Assembly (NCBI GenBank): GCA_051275005.1
Contig: JBNMOP010000035.1
Span: 1 to 24,902 of the forward strand
Origin: Eutrophobius sp051275005
GTDB lineage: Bacteria; Pseudomonadota; Gammaproteobacteria; Eutrophobiales; Eutrophobiaceae
Reading direction: 5' to 3'
Length of the DNA: 24,902 nt
The notes beneath the pieces were generated by a model. The model had not been told where the DNA came from, ran no database searches, and was given only the letters and a program-made list of their open reading frames with translations. This document shows positions 8,422 through 17,332 of the stretch, one piece after another (position 1 is the stretch's first letter; the number at the start of each line of letters is the position of its first letter). The position numbers and the translations under genes were made by a program.

Positions 8422-8468
8422 AGTACTTATTGTGAGCTTAGCAATGGAAACGAATATTAAAAAATAAT

Positions 8469-9356
8469 ATGCAGCACCCACAATCAAGAAATACAATAAA
8501 TGTGGAAGATGCAAAAATTCTTTCTCACCAAGCCTATCCAGGAGAACAATATATTTTACGATTGTTTTCACCGAATACCGCAGCAGACGCAAAACCAGGC
8601 AGTTTTATTCACATACAATGTGATCCCAGCATTCCCATGCGTCGACCCATGTCAATTATGCGTACTGATGCTAATAATGGATGGATTGAAATCCTCTATA
8701 AAGTTCATGGCAATGGCACAAAATTTCTGTCAACCAAGAAAGTTGGGGACACATTAAGCCTGCTTGGACCAATAGGTGTCCCGTTTAAACTGGAATCATA
8801 TAGCAAGCGACCCCTGTTGATAGGTGGGGGTGTTGGCATACCACCCATGATATGTCTGGCTGAACATATAAAACAACAAAACAAATTATGTAAGCCATTT
8901 CTTATTGCTGGCTCGGAAATTCCGTTTCCATTTAACCAGATTCCTTCACAAATTATGGTGCCAGGTATTCCGGAGGGGATTATCGCCACTATGCCACTAA
9001 TGGAAGATTGGGGAATTGCATGCCGTCTAACTAGCTTGCAGGGCTACCCCGGTTGCTATGAAGGTTATGTTACCGATCTTGCCAGAATATGGCTTGATGC
9101 TATGGAGAATGATGTTTTAAAAGATGTAGAAATATTTACCTGTGGCCCAACAGTTATGCTTGATGCGGTTGCCAGACTTTCTTATGAATACAATATCCCT
9201 TGTCAGGTGTCGTTAGAAGAATATATGGCATGCGCAGTTGGCGGATGCGCAGGTTGTGTGGTTGAGGTGTTAACAGAAGAAGGAATAAGTATGAAGCGGG
9301 TATGTGTTGACGGTCCTGTATTTGAAGCCTCTACCGTATTTCCACCAATAATGTAA
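8469..9356 (+). CDS. pyrK: PyrK-type dihydroorotate dehydrogenase electron transfer subunit
   Basis: The 295-residue product has ferredoxin-reductase layout. An FAD-binding domain contains RRPMSI (58-63), an NAD-binding domain contains IGGGVGIPP (118-126) and TCGPTVML (224-231), and a C-terminal [2Fe-2S] site has Cys255, Cys260, Cys263 and Cys279 (C-x4-C-x2-C-x15-C). The ending RVCVDGPVF is the PyrK hallmark. PyrK passes electrons from the PyrD1B flavoprotein to NAD+. Most gammaproteobacteria use the quinone-linked class 2 PyrD, so this gene implies a class 1B enzyme, but no pyrD is visible here. An alternative is a related reductase with another partner. Its stop lies 8 bases from the convergent receptor gene. 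Confidence 0.82.
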   Translation: MQHPQSRNTINVEDAKILSHQAYPGEQYILRLFSPNTAADAKPGSFIHIQCDPSIPMRRPMSIMRTDANNGWIEILYKVHGNGTKFLSTKKVGDTLSLLGPIGVPFKLESYSKRPLLIGGGVGIPPMICLAEHIKQQNKLCKPFLIAGSEIPFPFNQIPSQIMVPGIPEGIIATMPLMEDWGIACRLTSLQGYPGCYEGYVTDLARIWLDAMENDVLKDVEIFTCGPTVMLDAVARLSYEYNIPCQVSLEEYMACAVGGCAGCVVEVLTEEGISMKRVCVDGPVFEASTVFPPIM

Positions 9357-9364
9357 AAAAGGAA

Positions 9365-11440
9365 TCAGAAAGTATATCTGGCAGAGACGCCGCCATATAT
9401 ATTTCTTAGCGGTGCTGGTTCAAAATACCTGCCAAACCCGGCATTTAACCGGGTATTTGAATTGTAGTCCTCGTTGAGTAAATTATTAACACTCAGATAA
9501 GGCGTGACAATCCATTTTTCCAACTCCTTACGATAACCTAACCGAAAATTAGATACGGCATAGGGATCTGTTTTTATCTGATTTTCATTGTCTGCAAAAA
9601 ACGAATCAATATAAAGAAAATCAAGGGTACTATACCAGCCATTTGGTTCATCAAACCTCAACTCAGCATGTAAATGTTGATTTGGTATGCCCGGGATTTT
9701 ATTACCATCCAGGTTAACAACAGCAGTCCGAAATAGATCAAACTCTGCATTAATATAACTATATGCAAGACTCGCGGTTAATACTGGAAATAGTTCAGCG
9801 GTAATACCTGCTTCAAAACCTTTACGAGTAGATCTTCCTGCATTTTGGAAAAAAGTTCTTCCAGTAAAACCATCTTCCTCAAACGGTATAAGCTCATTTT
9901 TTACCTTAATCTTATATACAGCTACTTCATAATCAATCGGCAAGCGACCATCAAAAGCACCTTTCATCCCTACCTCAAAGTTATTTGCGGTCTGGTTTTT
10001 TAGATTCTGATTAAATCCACCACCATCAGGGTTTGCAAATTCAGTGGTTGTTGGGGTTTCAAATGCAGTTGAAATATTTAAAAACATATTTGCCCAATTA
10101 ACAGGATCCCAAAGAAACCCTATTCGAGGACTAAGCTTGGTAAAACTGCTTTTTCCTGAATCATTGCCAGAATTGTTTTCAAGAAAATTGTCTGTAACGT
10201 CAAAATCGATATCATCATATCGGGCGCCGAAGGTGACATTTAAATTTTCCAGCACTGCAAACTCACTCTGCACATATGCTCCCATACTTAATACTTCTTC
10301 GAGTTGATCCATGGTTAAATCACCTCGTATTCCTCCATCAAGATTAACGAATCTCTTACGATCATCACTTTGAGAATCTATATCAAATCCAGCTATGAAC
10401 CTTAGACTAATATCAAGCACATCTTCTGAATAGGTATATTGGCCACCGCCACCCATGAATGTCCGATCAAACTGCACCTGACCACCGTTACTCTCAGCAA
10501 TACCACCTCCAAACGGGAGTCTGTTTGCAAAATCAAGAAAAGTATAATAATTTCGAAAAAGAATCTCATGATTCTCAGCCAGACTTCGTTTGTAGGTTAA
10601 TCCCAAACGTTGTTGACTGCGTGATTCTCCACCATTGAATCTCAGGTTATTCGGAGCTGCTGCGGCACGATTAGTTTCTACTTCAGTATCTCTAAGACCA
10701 CCTGGATCCCCCATATCAGGAATATCAAGAATATTAATACTTGCGACAAGTTCAGCCTTAGGATCTATCTGGTAAGTCAATTTTGAATTAAGACTCTTAC
10801 GATCAACAAATGAATTTTCCCTATATCCATCCATGTCTGTAATGGATCCGTTAACCATATAATTTAGTTGATTTATCTGGCCTCCTGTTTTAATTTGATA
10901 TTGCTGAAAACCAAACTCACCAACACTGAGTTTGCCCTCTACAAACGGATGTTCCGGCCCATCCTCTGTAAAAACATTTATTACTCCGCCAGCAGCCGTT
11001 CCATACAGGGATGATGATGGACCGCGCATGACTTCAATACGACTCGCCGAACCGAGATCAATCTCATCAACATTACCGCCACCATCAGGCATGGTTGCTG
11101 GAATACCATCTACAATTAATTTTATCCCGCGTATTCCAAAGGCAGAACGTGCACCAAAACCTCTTATGGATATTCTTTGTGCTTGCGAAAAATTATGACT
11201 ATTTTGAAGAAAAACCCCGGGAACCTTTCTAAGTGATTCATCCAGTGTTAGCTGTTGCTGAGCTGTTTGAATTTCTGTCTGTCCTACGACGCTAACTGAT
11301 GCAGGAATATTTCTTATTTCAATTTCACCTTTTGTCCCCGTTACCACCATCTCATCCATTTGCGTTTGCGCCTGTAGATTAGCTGATAAAAGCGCAAATA
11401 CAATACTTGAAAATAAATTTTTCATTATCCGATTATTCAA
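9365..11440 (-). CDS. TonB-dependent outer-membrane receptor, probable iron-chelate type
   Basis: The 691-residue product has an N-terminal signal peptide ending near ANLQAQ, a TonB box-like segment (DEMVVTGTKG), then a plug domain. Plug marks are PASVSVVG, SIRGFGARSAFGIRG and IEVMRGPSSSLYG...GGVINVFT. The rest reads as a 22-strand barrel ending in Phe, as expected for assembly by the Bam machinery. The substrate cannot be read from sequence; a ferric-siderophore-like or other metal chelate is likely. The first codon is TTG at 11440, supported by GAGGT 8 bases upstream; ATG at 11425 is the alternative and has a weaker site. It lies downstream of the pilus ATPases on the same strand, across a 74-base gap, and looks like an accessory insertion in a conserved block. 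Confidence 0.9.
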   Translation of the reverse strand: MNNRIMKNLFSSIVFALLSANLQAQTQMDEMVVTGTKGEIEIRNIPASVSVVGQTEIQTAQQQLTLDESLRKVPGVFLQNSHNFSQAQRISIRGFGARSAFGIRGIKLIVDGIPATMPDGGGNVDEIDLGSASRIEVMRGPSSSLYGTAAGGVINVFTEDGPEHPFVEGKLSVGEFGFQQYQIKTGGQINQLNYMVNGSITDMDGYRENSFVDRKSLNSKLTYQIDPKAELVASINILDIPDMGDPGGLRDTEVETNRAAAAPNNLRFNGGESRSQQRLGLTYKRSLAENHEILFRNYYTFLDFANRLPFGGGIAESNGGQVQFDRTFMGGGGQYTYSEDVLDISLRFIAGFDIDSQSDDRKRFVNLDGGIRGDLTMDQLEEVLSMGAYVQSEFAVLENLNVTFGARYDDIDFDVTDNFLENNSGNDSGKSSFTKLSPRIGFLWDPVNWANMFLNISTAFETPTTTEFANPDGGGFNQNLKNQTANNFEVGMKGAFDGRLPIDYEVAVYKIKVKNELIPFEEDGFTGRTFFQNAGRSTRKGFEAGITAELFPVLTASLAYSYINAEFDLFRTAVVNLDGNKIPGIPNQHLHAELRFDEPNGWYSTLDFLYIDSFFADNENQIKTDPYAVSNFRLGYRKELEKWIVTPYLSVNNLLNEDYNSNTRLNAGFGRYFEPAPLRNIYGGVSARYTF

Positions 11441-11455
11441 TTTTATTTACCTCAA
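11426..11455 (-). promoter_or_regulatory. Ribosome binding site favouring a TTG start of the receptor gene
   Basis: On the minus strand the sequence reads TTTTTTGAGGTAAATAAAA directly before TTG at 11440. The purine run GAGGT is the best Shine-Dalgarno match in this area and sits 8 bases before the TTG. The in-frame ATG at 11425 has only a CGGA upstream. Either start leaves an intact signal peptide, so the choice changes only five residues. Confidence 0.55.
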
Positions 11456-11514
11456 AAAATTAGATTTATATTAATATCAATAGCATTAAACATAATTTTA
11501 GACAGATCCTATTA

Positions 11515-12573
11515 TTAGCCAAAGTTTATTTTTGCTTCAAGATTAGATCTGGAATCTGCATTTGACAATGCTGCCTCGAGATCTATGCGCTCTTCCTTGT
11601 ATAAATTATGCAAAGCCATATCAAAGGTCTGCATACCTTTTTGTCCACTCTCCCCCATGGCTTCCTTAATCTGTTCAATTTCTCCTTTTAGAATAAGTTC
11701 TGCAATATGAGGCGTGTTTATCATGATTTCTATAGCTGCACATCTTTTGCCATCGACCGCTACTACTAATCGCTGAGAAACAACAGCGCGTAGATTTAAT
11801 GATAGATCCATAAACAGCTGTTTATGTGATGCCTGAGGAAACATATTAACAACTCGCTCCATTGCCTGGTTCGCATTATTTGCATGGAGAGTTGATATCG
11901 CCAGGTGACCTGTATTAGCTAGTTCTAATGCTGCCTCCATAGTAATTTTGTCTCTGATTTCACCTATAAGGATGACATCTGGTGCTTCGCGTAAGGACGC
12001 CTTCAATGCATTGGCATATGAAAGTGTATCAACGCCAACTTCACGTTGATTTAAAATAGATTTTTTATTCGGGTGAGAAAACTCCACCGGGTCTTCAATT
12101 GTTAGGATATGCCCCAGCATTGTCTCATTTCTATGATTAATCATAGCTGCAAGCGTGGTAGATTTTCCAGAACCTGTGCCTCCGACCATTAACAGCAAGC
12201 CCCGTTTTGCTTCTATTAATTCTTTTAATATGTCAGGAACACCAAGCTGCTCTATTGTTGGAATCTCACTGGGAATTCGACGCAAAACCATACCGACTTC
12301 ACCACGTTGCTTAAATACATTGACTCGAAACCGTGCAGAACCATCTGGCATCGGAATGGCGAAATCACATTCCAAATTTTCTTCAAACTGTGAAATTTGT
12401 TTCTCGTTCATGATGCCGTAAGCCGCGGCTTTACACATCCCTCCGTCAAGGACTGTTTTACCTACGGACGTAGCCTTACCTTCAAGCTTAATTTTAACAG
12501 GTGAACCTACGGTAATGAAAAGATCTGAAGCACTCTTTTCAACTACCAATTTCAGGTAAGGATGTAAATCCAT
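11515..12573 (-). CDS. Second PilU-like type IV pilus retraction ATPase
   Basis: The 352-residue product is a hexameric pilus motor ATPase of the PilT/PilU group. It has the N-terminal PAS-like domain, Walker A GGTGSGKST (131-139), ED in LTIEDPVE (159-163), Walker B DVILIGE, and the His box TGHLAISTLHA. The motif around 284-296 reads TPHIAELILKGE, the PilU form, not the PilT AIRNLIRE form. After Walker B, the usual RDKET is RDKIT, so a normally acidic position is Ile. The start has a strong ribosome binding site (GGAGGT, 8 bases upstream). It lies 44 bases after pilU, so the three ATPases form one operon. The paralogue role is unknown; a force-tuning partner of PilT is one possibility. Confidence 0.9.
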   Translation of the reverse strand: MDLHPYLKLVVEKSASDLFITVGSPVKIKLEGKATSVGKTVLDGGMCKAAAYGIMNEKQISQFEENLECDFAIPMPDGSARFRVNVFKQRGEVGMVLRRIPSEIPTIEQLGVPDILKELIEAKRGLLLMVGGTGSGKSTTLAAMINHRNETMLGHILTIEDPVEFSHPNKKSILNQREVGVDTLSYANALKASLREAPDVILIGEIRDKITMEAALELANTGHLAISTLHANNANQAMERVVNMFPQASHKQLFMDLSLNLRAVVSQRLVVAVDGKRCAAIEIMINTPHIAELILKGEIEQIKEAMGESGQKGMQTFDMALHNLYKEERIDLEAALSNADSRSNLEAKINFG

Positions 12574-12617
12574 TTAGTTATACCTCCGATAATACATAAT
12601 TTATCTATGGATAAACC

Positions 12618-13787
12618 TTACGACATCATGCCAGAGTTCTCTTCTTCATCTTCTTCGAGACTTAAATGATCCAGCCCCGCTAATTTATCAGAATCTTTTG
12701 CACCTTTACCTTTGAGTTTTATATTAAGCCTTAATTCATTCACTGAATCGGCATTTCGTAGTGCCTCTTCATAAGAAATTTTATCGGCCTGCTGTAAATC
12801 AAATAATGCTTGATCGAAAGTCTGCATACCTATCTCTCTAGATTTCGACATAATATTCTTGATTTCGTGAACCTCGCCTTTGAGTATTAGGTCTTGTATC
12901 AATGGTGAGTTAAGTAGAATTTCTATGGCTGCATGTCGCCCTTTTCCATCCGGTGTCTTTACCAACCTTTGTGAAATAATTGCCTTTAAGTTTAGAGACA
13001 AATCCATAAGTAACTGTTGTCTTCGTTCTTCTGAAAAAAAGTTAACTATTCGATCCAGGGCCTGGTTAGAGCTATTGGCGTGTAAAGTTGCCATCGCCAG
13101 GTGACCAGTTTCTGCAAAGGCAATCCCAAATTCCATGGTTTCTTTATCGCGAATTTCCCCCAATAGAATTACATCAGGCGCTTGCCGCAATGTATTTTTT
13201 AATGCTATCTCCCAATCGTCTGTATCAACCCCAACTTCTCGTTGCATTAAGATACAGTTTTTATGGGGATGAACATACTCAATTGGATCTTCGATGGTTA
13301 TGATATGCCCGTAGCTGTTTTCATTCCGATAATCAATCATCGCAGCAAGTGAGGTAGATTTACCTGATCCAGTACCACCAACCATAATTACCAGACCATT
13401 TTTTGCCATGACCACATCTTTTAGGACTTCGGGTAACTTTAGTTTATCGAAATTTGGAACTTCCGTTTCAATAACACGCATAACCATCCCACAGTAACCT
13501 TGTTGAATAAATGCATTGGCACGAAATCTGCCGATTCCTGCTGGCGCAACAGCAAAATTACATTCCTTGGTGGCCTCATATTCTTTTAATTGCCGATCAT
13601 TCATGATGGCATAACACATAGCTTTGGTATTTTCCGAAGTCAGCGCAGTCTTTGACACCGGGGTCATTTTTCCTTGTGCTTTCATGGCTGGCGGAAAACC
13701 AACAGTAACAAATAAATCTGAGCCCTTCTTCTCTATCATTAGCTTAAGAAGATCTCGCATAAATTTAATGGCTTGTTCTCTTTCCAT
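12618..13787 (-). CDS. pilU: Type IV pilus retraction accessory ATPase PilU
   Basis: PilU assists PilT in depolymerising type IV pili and is needed for twitching force. The 389 residues are near the P. aeruginosa length (382). Visible are Walker A GGTGSGKST (137-145), IEDPIEYVHPH near 165-175, Walker B DVILLGE (205-211), RDKET, and TGHLAMATLHA. The C-terminal tail (HLSLEEDEEENSGMMS) is acidic and typical of PilU. The segment SPLIQDLILKGE replaces the PilT AIRNLIRE motif. It follows pilT by 33 bases and precedes the PilU-like paralogue by 44, on the same strand. A purine-rich site (GAGAGG) precedes the ATG. Confidence 0.95.
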   Translation of the reverse strand: MEREQAIKFMRDLLKLMIEKKGSDLFVTVGFPPAMKAQGKMTPVSKTALTSENTKAMCYAIMNDRQLKEYEATKECNFAVAPAGIGRFRANAFIQQGYCGMVMRVIETEVPNFDKLKLPEVLKDVVMAKNGLVIMVGGTGSGKSTSLAAMIDYRNENSYGHIITIEDPIEYVHPHKNCILMQREVGVDTDDWEIALKNTLRQAPDVILLGEIRDKETMEFGIAFAETGHLAMATLHANSSNQALDRIVNFFSEERRQQLLMDLSLNLKAIISQRLVKTPDGKGRHAAIEILLNSPLIQDLILKGEVHEIKNIMSKSREIGMQTFDQALFDLQQADKISYEEALRNADSVNELRLNIKLKGKGAKDSDKLAGLDHLSLEEDEEENSGMMS

Positions 13788-13820
13788 TTTGCCTCTCGCT
13801 TTCTATACTAAATTGATTAT

Positions 13821-14855
13821 CTAAAAATTATCTCTATTGGCTGCTTTGGATCTTGCCTCATTCAATTCAACAACGCCTTTGTCAACAAGTGTTTTCAGGT
13901 CTTGATCCAATGTTTTCATACCAAACTGTTGTCCCGTCTGAATTGCAGAATACATCTGTGCAATCTTGGCTTCGCGAATCAGGTTTCTTATGGCTGGTGT
14001 TCCAATCATGATCTCATGTGCAGCGATTCGACCACCACCTTTTTTCTTCAAAAGTGTTTGTGAAATTACAGACTTTAGAGACTCGGATAACATGGCCCTA
14101 ACCATGTCTTTTTCTGCCGCTGGAAATACGTCAACAATACGATCTATTGTTTTCGCGGCAGAACTGGTATGCAACGTACCAAACACCAAATGTCCTGTTT
14201 CAGCCGCAGAGAGTGCAAGGCGAATAGTCTCCAGATCTCGCATTTCACCGACCAGTATGACATCAGGGTCTTCACGAAGTGCAGATCGTAAAGCCTCATT
14301 AAATCCCAGGGTGTCCCGATGAACCTCACGCTGATTTACTAAACATTTTTTACTTGTATGCACAAATTCTATGGGGTCTTCTACCGTCAGGATATGTCCA
14401 TATTCTGTTTCATTTTTGTGATTAACCATTGCAGCTAGTGTAGTGGACTTGCCAGAACCAGTTGGCCCAGTGACTAGCACTACTCCTCTGGGTGTATCCG
14501 ATATTTCCTCAAAGATTTTTGGTGCGCCTAATTGTTCAAGAGATAAAATGTCGGAAGGGATGGTACGGAAAACGCCACCCGCGCCCCGGTTATGGTTAAA
14601 TGCGTTGACACGAAATCTTGCAAGACCTGGGATCTCAAAAGAAAAGTCACATTCGAGAAATTCTTCATAATCCTTTCTCTGTTTATCATTCATAATGTCA
14701 TAAACCATTTCGTGTACATCTTTATGGTCCATGGCGGGTACATTTATCCGGCGCATATCTCCATCTACTCGTATCATAGGAGGCAATCCAGCTGATAAGT
14801 GCAGATCTGAACTGCCGTTCTTGACACCAAACGCAAGTAATTCACCTATATCCAT
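13821..14855 (-). CDS. pilT: Type IV pilus retraction ATPase PilT
   Basis: PilT is the hexameric cytoplasmic ATPase that pulls pilin subunits back into the inner membrane, powering twitching and DNA uptake. The 344-residue length equals P. aeruginosa PilT. Walker A is GPTGSGKST (130-138), the catalytic acidic pair lies in TVEDPIEF (157-164), Walker B is DVILVGE (198-204), the His box is TGHLVFGTLHT (220-230) and the retraction motif AIRNLIRE is at 288-295. GGAG lies 7 bases before the ATG. It is first in the pilT-pilU-pilU-like operon and diverges from yggS, as in Pseudomonas. Confidence 0.98.
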   Translation of the reverse strand: MDIGELLAFGVKNGSSDLHLSAGLPPMIRVDGDMRRINVPAMDHKDVHEMVYDIMNDKQRKDYEEFLECDFSFEIPGLARFRVNAFNHNRGAGGVFRTIPSDILSLEQLGAPKIFEEISDTPRGVVLVTGPTGSGKSTTLAAMVNHKNETEYGHILTVEDPIEFVHTSKKCLVNQREVHRDTLGFNEALRSALREDPDVILVGEMRDLETIRLALSAAETGHLVFGTLHTSSAAKTIDRIVDVFPAAEKDMVRAMLSESLKSVISQTLLKKKGGGRIAAHEIMIGTPAIRNLIREAKIAQMYSAIQTGQQFGMKTLDQDLKTLVDKGVVELNEARSKAANRDNF

Positions 14856-15030
14856 CTATTATCTCCAGATATTTGATTTAAGATATCACCTAAGAATAAA
14901 CGTATGATCCCTATATTGATCTGGTTTGAAAATATCCTGAACCATCTATTTTTATGTAATAATTTTAGAAGATACCTCTTTTTACAACTGTATAGTACTG
15001 ATTTTTTTAATACTAGCCTACCAAATACCC
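14856..15030. promoter_or_regulatory. Divergent pilT/yggS intergenic region
   Basis: This 175-base gap is the only place for promoters of pilT (minus) and yggS (plus). TATAGT at 14991-14996 on the plus strand is a fair -10 match for yggS, but no convincing -35 box lies at the right distance. On the minus strand I see no strong sigma-70 or sigma-54 (GG-N10-GC) element for pilT. No hairpin or RNA gene is visible. Confidence 0.35.
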
Positions 15031-15717
15031 ATGGAAAATATCGTTGAAAATTTGAATGTAGTAAAACAGCGAATTTATGCTGCAGAGCAAAAATATTCTC
15101 GCCCAAAAGGTTCAGTGAAACTTCTTGCAGTCAGTAAAACCCAATCTATTGCTGCTATCACACAAATAGCCAGTACTGGACAGCTTAATTTTGGTGAAAA
15201 TTACCCTAAAGAGGCTTTTAAAAAAATAACTCAGCTTACGAGTCCACGCCTATATTGGCATTTTATTGGCCATATCCAATCAAACAAGACAAAACAGTTG
15301 GCACAGAGATTTGACTGGATACAAAGTGTAGATAGAGAAAAAATTGCTCAACGACTTAGTGATGCCAGACCACATGACTTAGCGCCGATTGATGTCTGTA
15401 TTCAAGTAAATATCAGTCGAGAGTCCACTAAATCTGGATTATCGCCTACCCATGTATATGATTTTGCAAAGTTTATTTTACAGCTTCCTGGATTAAGATT
15501 ACGAGGACTAATGGTTATTCCTGCATCGTATACGAATTTTGAACAACAACGACAGACATTTCGAGAAGCACGTCTGTTATATGAGTCTCTACAAAATAAT
15601 GCGATAAACTTGGACACCATGTCCATGGGAATGAGTAACGACCTGGAGGCGGCAATAGCTGAAGGTTCTACTTTGATACGAGTTGGTACCGCAATTTTTG
15701 GCAGCAGAGAGTCATGA
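15031..15717 (+). CDS. yggS: YggS-family pyridoxal-phosphate homeostasis protein
   Basis: YggS (PLPBP) is a single-domain fold-type III PLP-binding protein. It has no known catalytic activity and buffers PLP and affects amino- and keto-acid balance. The 228-residue product has the PLP lysine in LLAVSKTQ at Lys36, the same number as in E. coli, then NFGENYPKEA near 54-63, WHFIGHIQSNK near 75-85 and the phosphate-binding end SMGMSNDLEAAIAEGST. The YQSGN/FGENYVQE usual motif is here FGENYPKE. It begins the plus-strand run yggS-proC-yggT that is conserved across gammaproteobacteria. Confidence 0.96.
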   Translation: MENIVENLNVVKQRIYAAEQKYSRPKGSVKLLAVSKTQSIAAITQIASTGQLNFGENYPKEAFKKITQLTSPRLYWHFIGHIQSNKTKQLAQRFDWIQSVDREKIAQRLSDARPHDLAPIDVCIQVNISRESTKSGLSPTHVYDFAKFILQLPGLRLRGLMVIPASYTNFEQQRQTFREARLLYESLQNNAINLDTMSMGMSNDLEAAIAEGSTLIRVGTAIFGSRES

Positions 15718-15784
15718 TATATTACTAGGGAAACATACCACCTCAATAAACATGTAATACTAAATTTTAGATTGTAGGAATATT

Positions 15785-16618
15785 ATGAAAAATACGAAAA
15801 TTTCATTTATTGGGTGCGGCAATATGGGACGTAGTCTGATCGGCGGCCTGATATCTAATGGTTATAATGCAAATGTGATATGCGGTGGAGAGACAGATTC
15901 AGCGAAAGCTCAAGACATAGAGAATACATTTGGGATTAAGGTATATTCGGATAATAGGGCGGCAGTAAAGGATACAGAGATTGTCATTCTTGCTGTTAAA
16001 CCGCAAAACCTGTTAGAGACTCTCTCTAATATTGCACATCAAGTCAGGCAACATAACTGCGTAGTAATTTCGATTGCTGCTGGTGTACGTACACAAACAC
16101 TTGAAAGTATTCTTGGCAAAAATCACCCAATTATAAGGGTAATGCCAAATACTCCTGCCCTGATCCAGGCGGGTGCATCATCTATGTACGCAAATCAAGC
16201 TGTAACGAATTCACAAAGAGAGATGGCAGAGGAAATTATGAGATCTGTTGGGATGGCAATATGGCTAGAAGATGAACTGTTAATGGATACTGTTACTGCA
16301 CTATCCGGCAGTGGACCTGCTTATTTCTTTTTGTTAATGGAAGTAATGGAAAAGGCGGCTGTCAAACTGGGGTTGCCGTTAGACCAGGCCAGATTACTTA
16401 CATTGGAAACAGCACTAGGGGCCTCCAAAATGGCACTCAATAGTGACGTTGATACAGCTACATTACGACACCAGGTTACATCACCTGGCGGCACCACAGA
16501 GAAAGCTATTCAAGTATTACTGGAACAAGGTAATTTTGAAGAGCTCTTTTTAGACGCATTGACAGCAGCTCAAAAAAGATCTCAAGAAATAGCTGAAACA
16601 ATAGGATCTTCAAAATGA
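15785..16618 (+). CDS. proC: Pyrroline-5-carboxylate reductase
   Basis: ProC reduces pyrroline-5-carboxylate to proline with NAD(P)H, the last step of proline synthesis. The 277-residue product has an N-terminal Rossmann motif (GCGNMG, residues 10-15), AVKPQ near 74-78, VIRVMPNTPALI near 118-129 and the C-terminal dimerisation and substrate signature GSGPAYFF...TSPGGTTEKAI. AGGAA lies 6 bases before the ATG. The stop overlaps the yggT start by 4 bases (ATGA), so the pair is translationally coupled. Confidence 0.97.
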   Translation: MKNTKISFIGCGNMGRSLIGGLISNGYNANVICGGETDSAKAQDIENTFGIKVYSDNRAAVKDTEIVILAVKPQNLLETLSNIAHQVRQHNCVVISIAAGVRTQTLESILGKNHPIIRVMPNTPALIQAGASSMYANQAVTNSQREMAEEIMRSVGMAIWLEDELLMDTVTALSGSGPAYFFLLMEVMEKAAVKLGLPLDQARLLTLETALGASKMALNSDVDTATLRHQVTSPGGTTEKAIQVLLEQGNFEELFLDALTAAQKRSQEIAETIGSSK

Positions 16619-17211
16619 ATGGCGGATATTTTATAGAGGCGCTAGTTTTTCTTGTTCGTACTGCTTTTGATCTTTATTTACTTTTAGTAGTTTTACGTTT
16701 TCTTTTACAAGTCGTACGCGCTGATTTTTATAATCCAATATCACAGTTTCTGATTACGGCAACCAACCCACCGCTCAAATATATAAGGCAAATTATCCCA
16801 GGTTACAAAGGAAATGATTGGTCATCAATCGTGCTTATGTTTTTAATTAAATCAATAGAAATAGTATTATTATCATTGATTGTTCGGGGAAATTTTCCTG
16901 CACCTCTAGGATTAATAATATTATCCTTTGGTCAATTACTTCATCTTATAATTTATATTTTCATTATTTCGATATTTATTCAGGTTATTCTAAGCTGGAT
17001 AAACCCTGGGGCCTATAATCCTGCGACAGTAATAATTTATAAGTTAACTGATCCATTACTGCGACCTGCACGTAAACTGATCCCCCCTATGGGCGGTCTG
17101 GATTTTTCTGTACTTGTAGTTTTTATCATCCTCCAATTAACCCTAATATTGATAGTTAATCCAATCACACATTTAGGTCAATCTCTCTCAGGAATTTATA
17201 TCTCAGGCTGA
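16615..17211 (+). CDS. yggT: YggT-family inner-membrane protein
   Basis: The 198-residue product is almost entirely hydrophobic, with two YGGT repeats, each formed by a pair of membrane helices. The first is near residues 8-75 (FDLYLLLVVLRFLLQ, then NPISQFLITATNPPLKYIRQIIPG). The second is near 105-175 (FIQVILSWINPGAYNP, then LTDPLLRPARKLIPPMGGLDFS). The family is linked to osmotic tolerance and, in cyanobacteria and plants, to thylakoid or plastid organisation; its role here is unknown. It overlaps proC by 4 bases. Confidence 0.95.
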   Translation: MNGGYFIEALVFLVRTAFDLYLLLVVLRFLLQVVRADFYNPISQFLITATNPPLKYIRQIIPGYKGNDWSSIVLMFLIKSIEIVLLSLIVRGNFPAPLGLIILSFGQLLHLIIYIFIISIFIQVILSWINPGAYNPATVIIYKLTDPLLRPARKLIPPMGGLDFSVLVVFIILQLTLILIVNPITHLGQSLSGIYISG

Positions 17212-17332
17212 ACATAATTTTACGTTTCTGCACTTAATAACATCATTTTGCTACGTAATTAAATTGAATCTTCTAATAATTTTGTTGTCTGCTATAGTAT
17301 TAATAAATAGACAAACATCAGGGAGCATAATC

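Noticed and set aside
11468..11477. Fur box upstream of the receptor gene
   Set aside because: ATATTAATAT is palindromic but matches the Fur consensus in only about 9 of 14 positions and could arise by chance in AT-rich DNA, so I do not list it as a feature.
13966..14322. 118-residue open frame on the plus strand opposite pilT
   Set aside because: It is the complement of conserved PilT motifs and has a Ser/Arg-rich composition typical of antisense frames.
17264..17332. Upstream extension of the DUF4426 gene from TTG
   Set aside because: It adds a second hydrophobic run ahead of a complete signal peptide, has no ribosome binding site, and the ATG at 17333 has GGGAG at good spacing.
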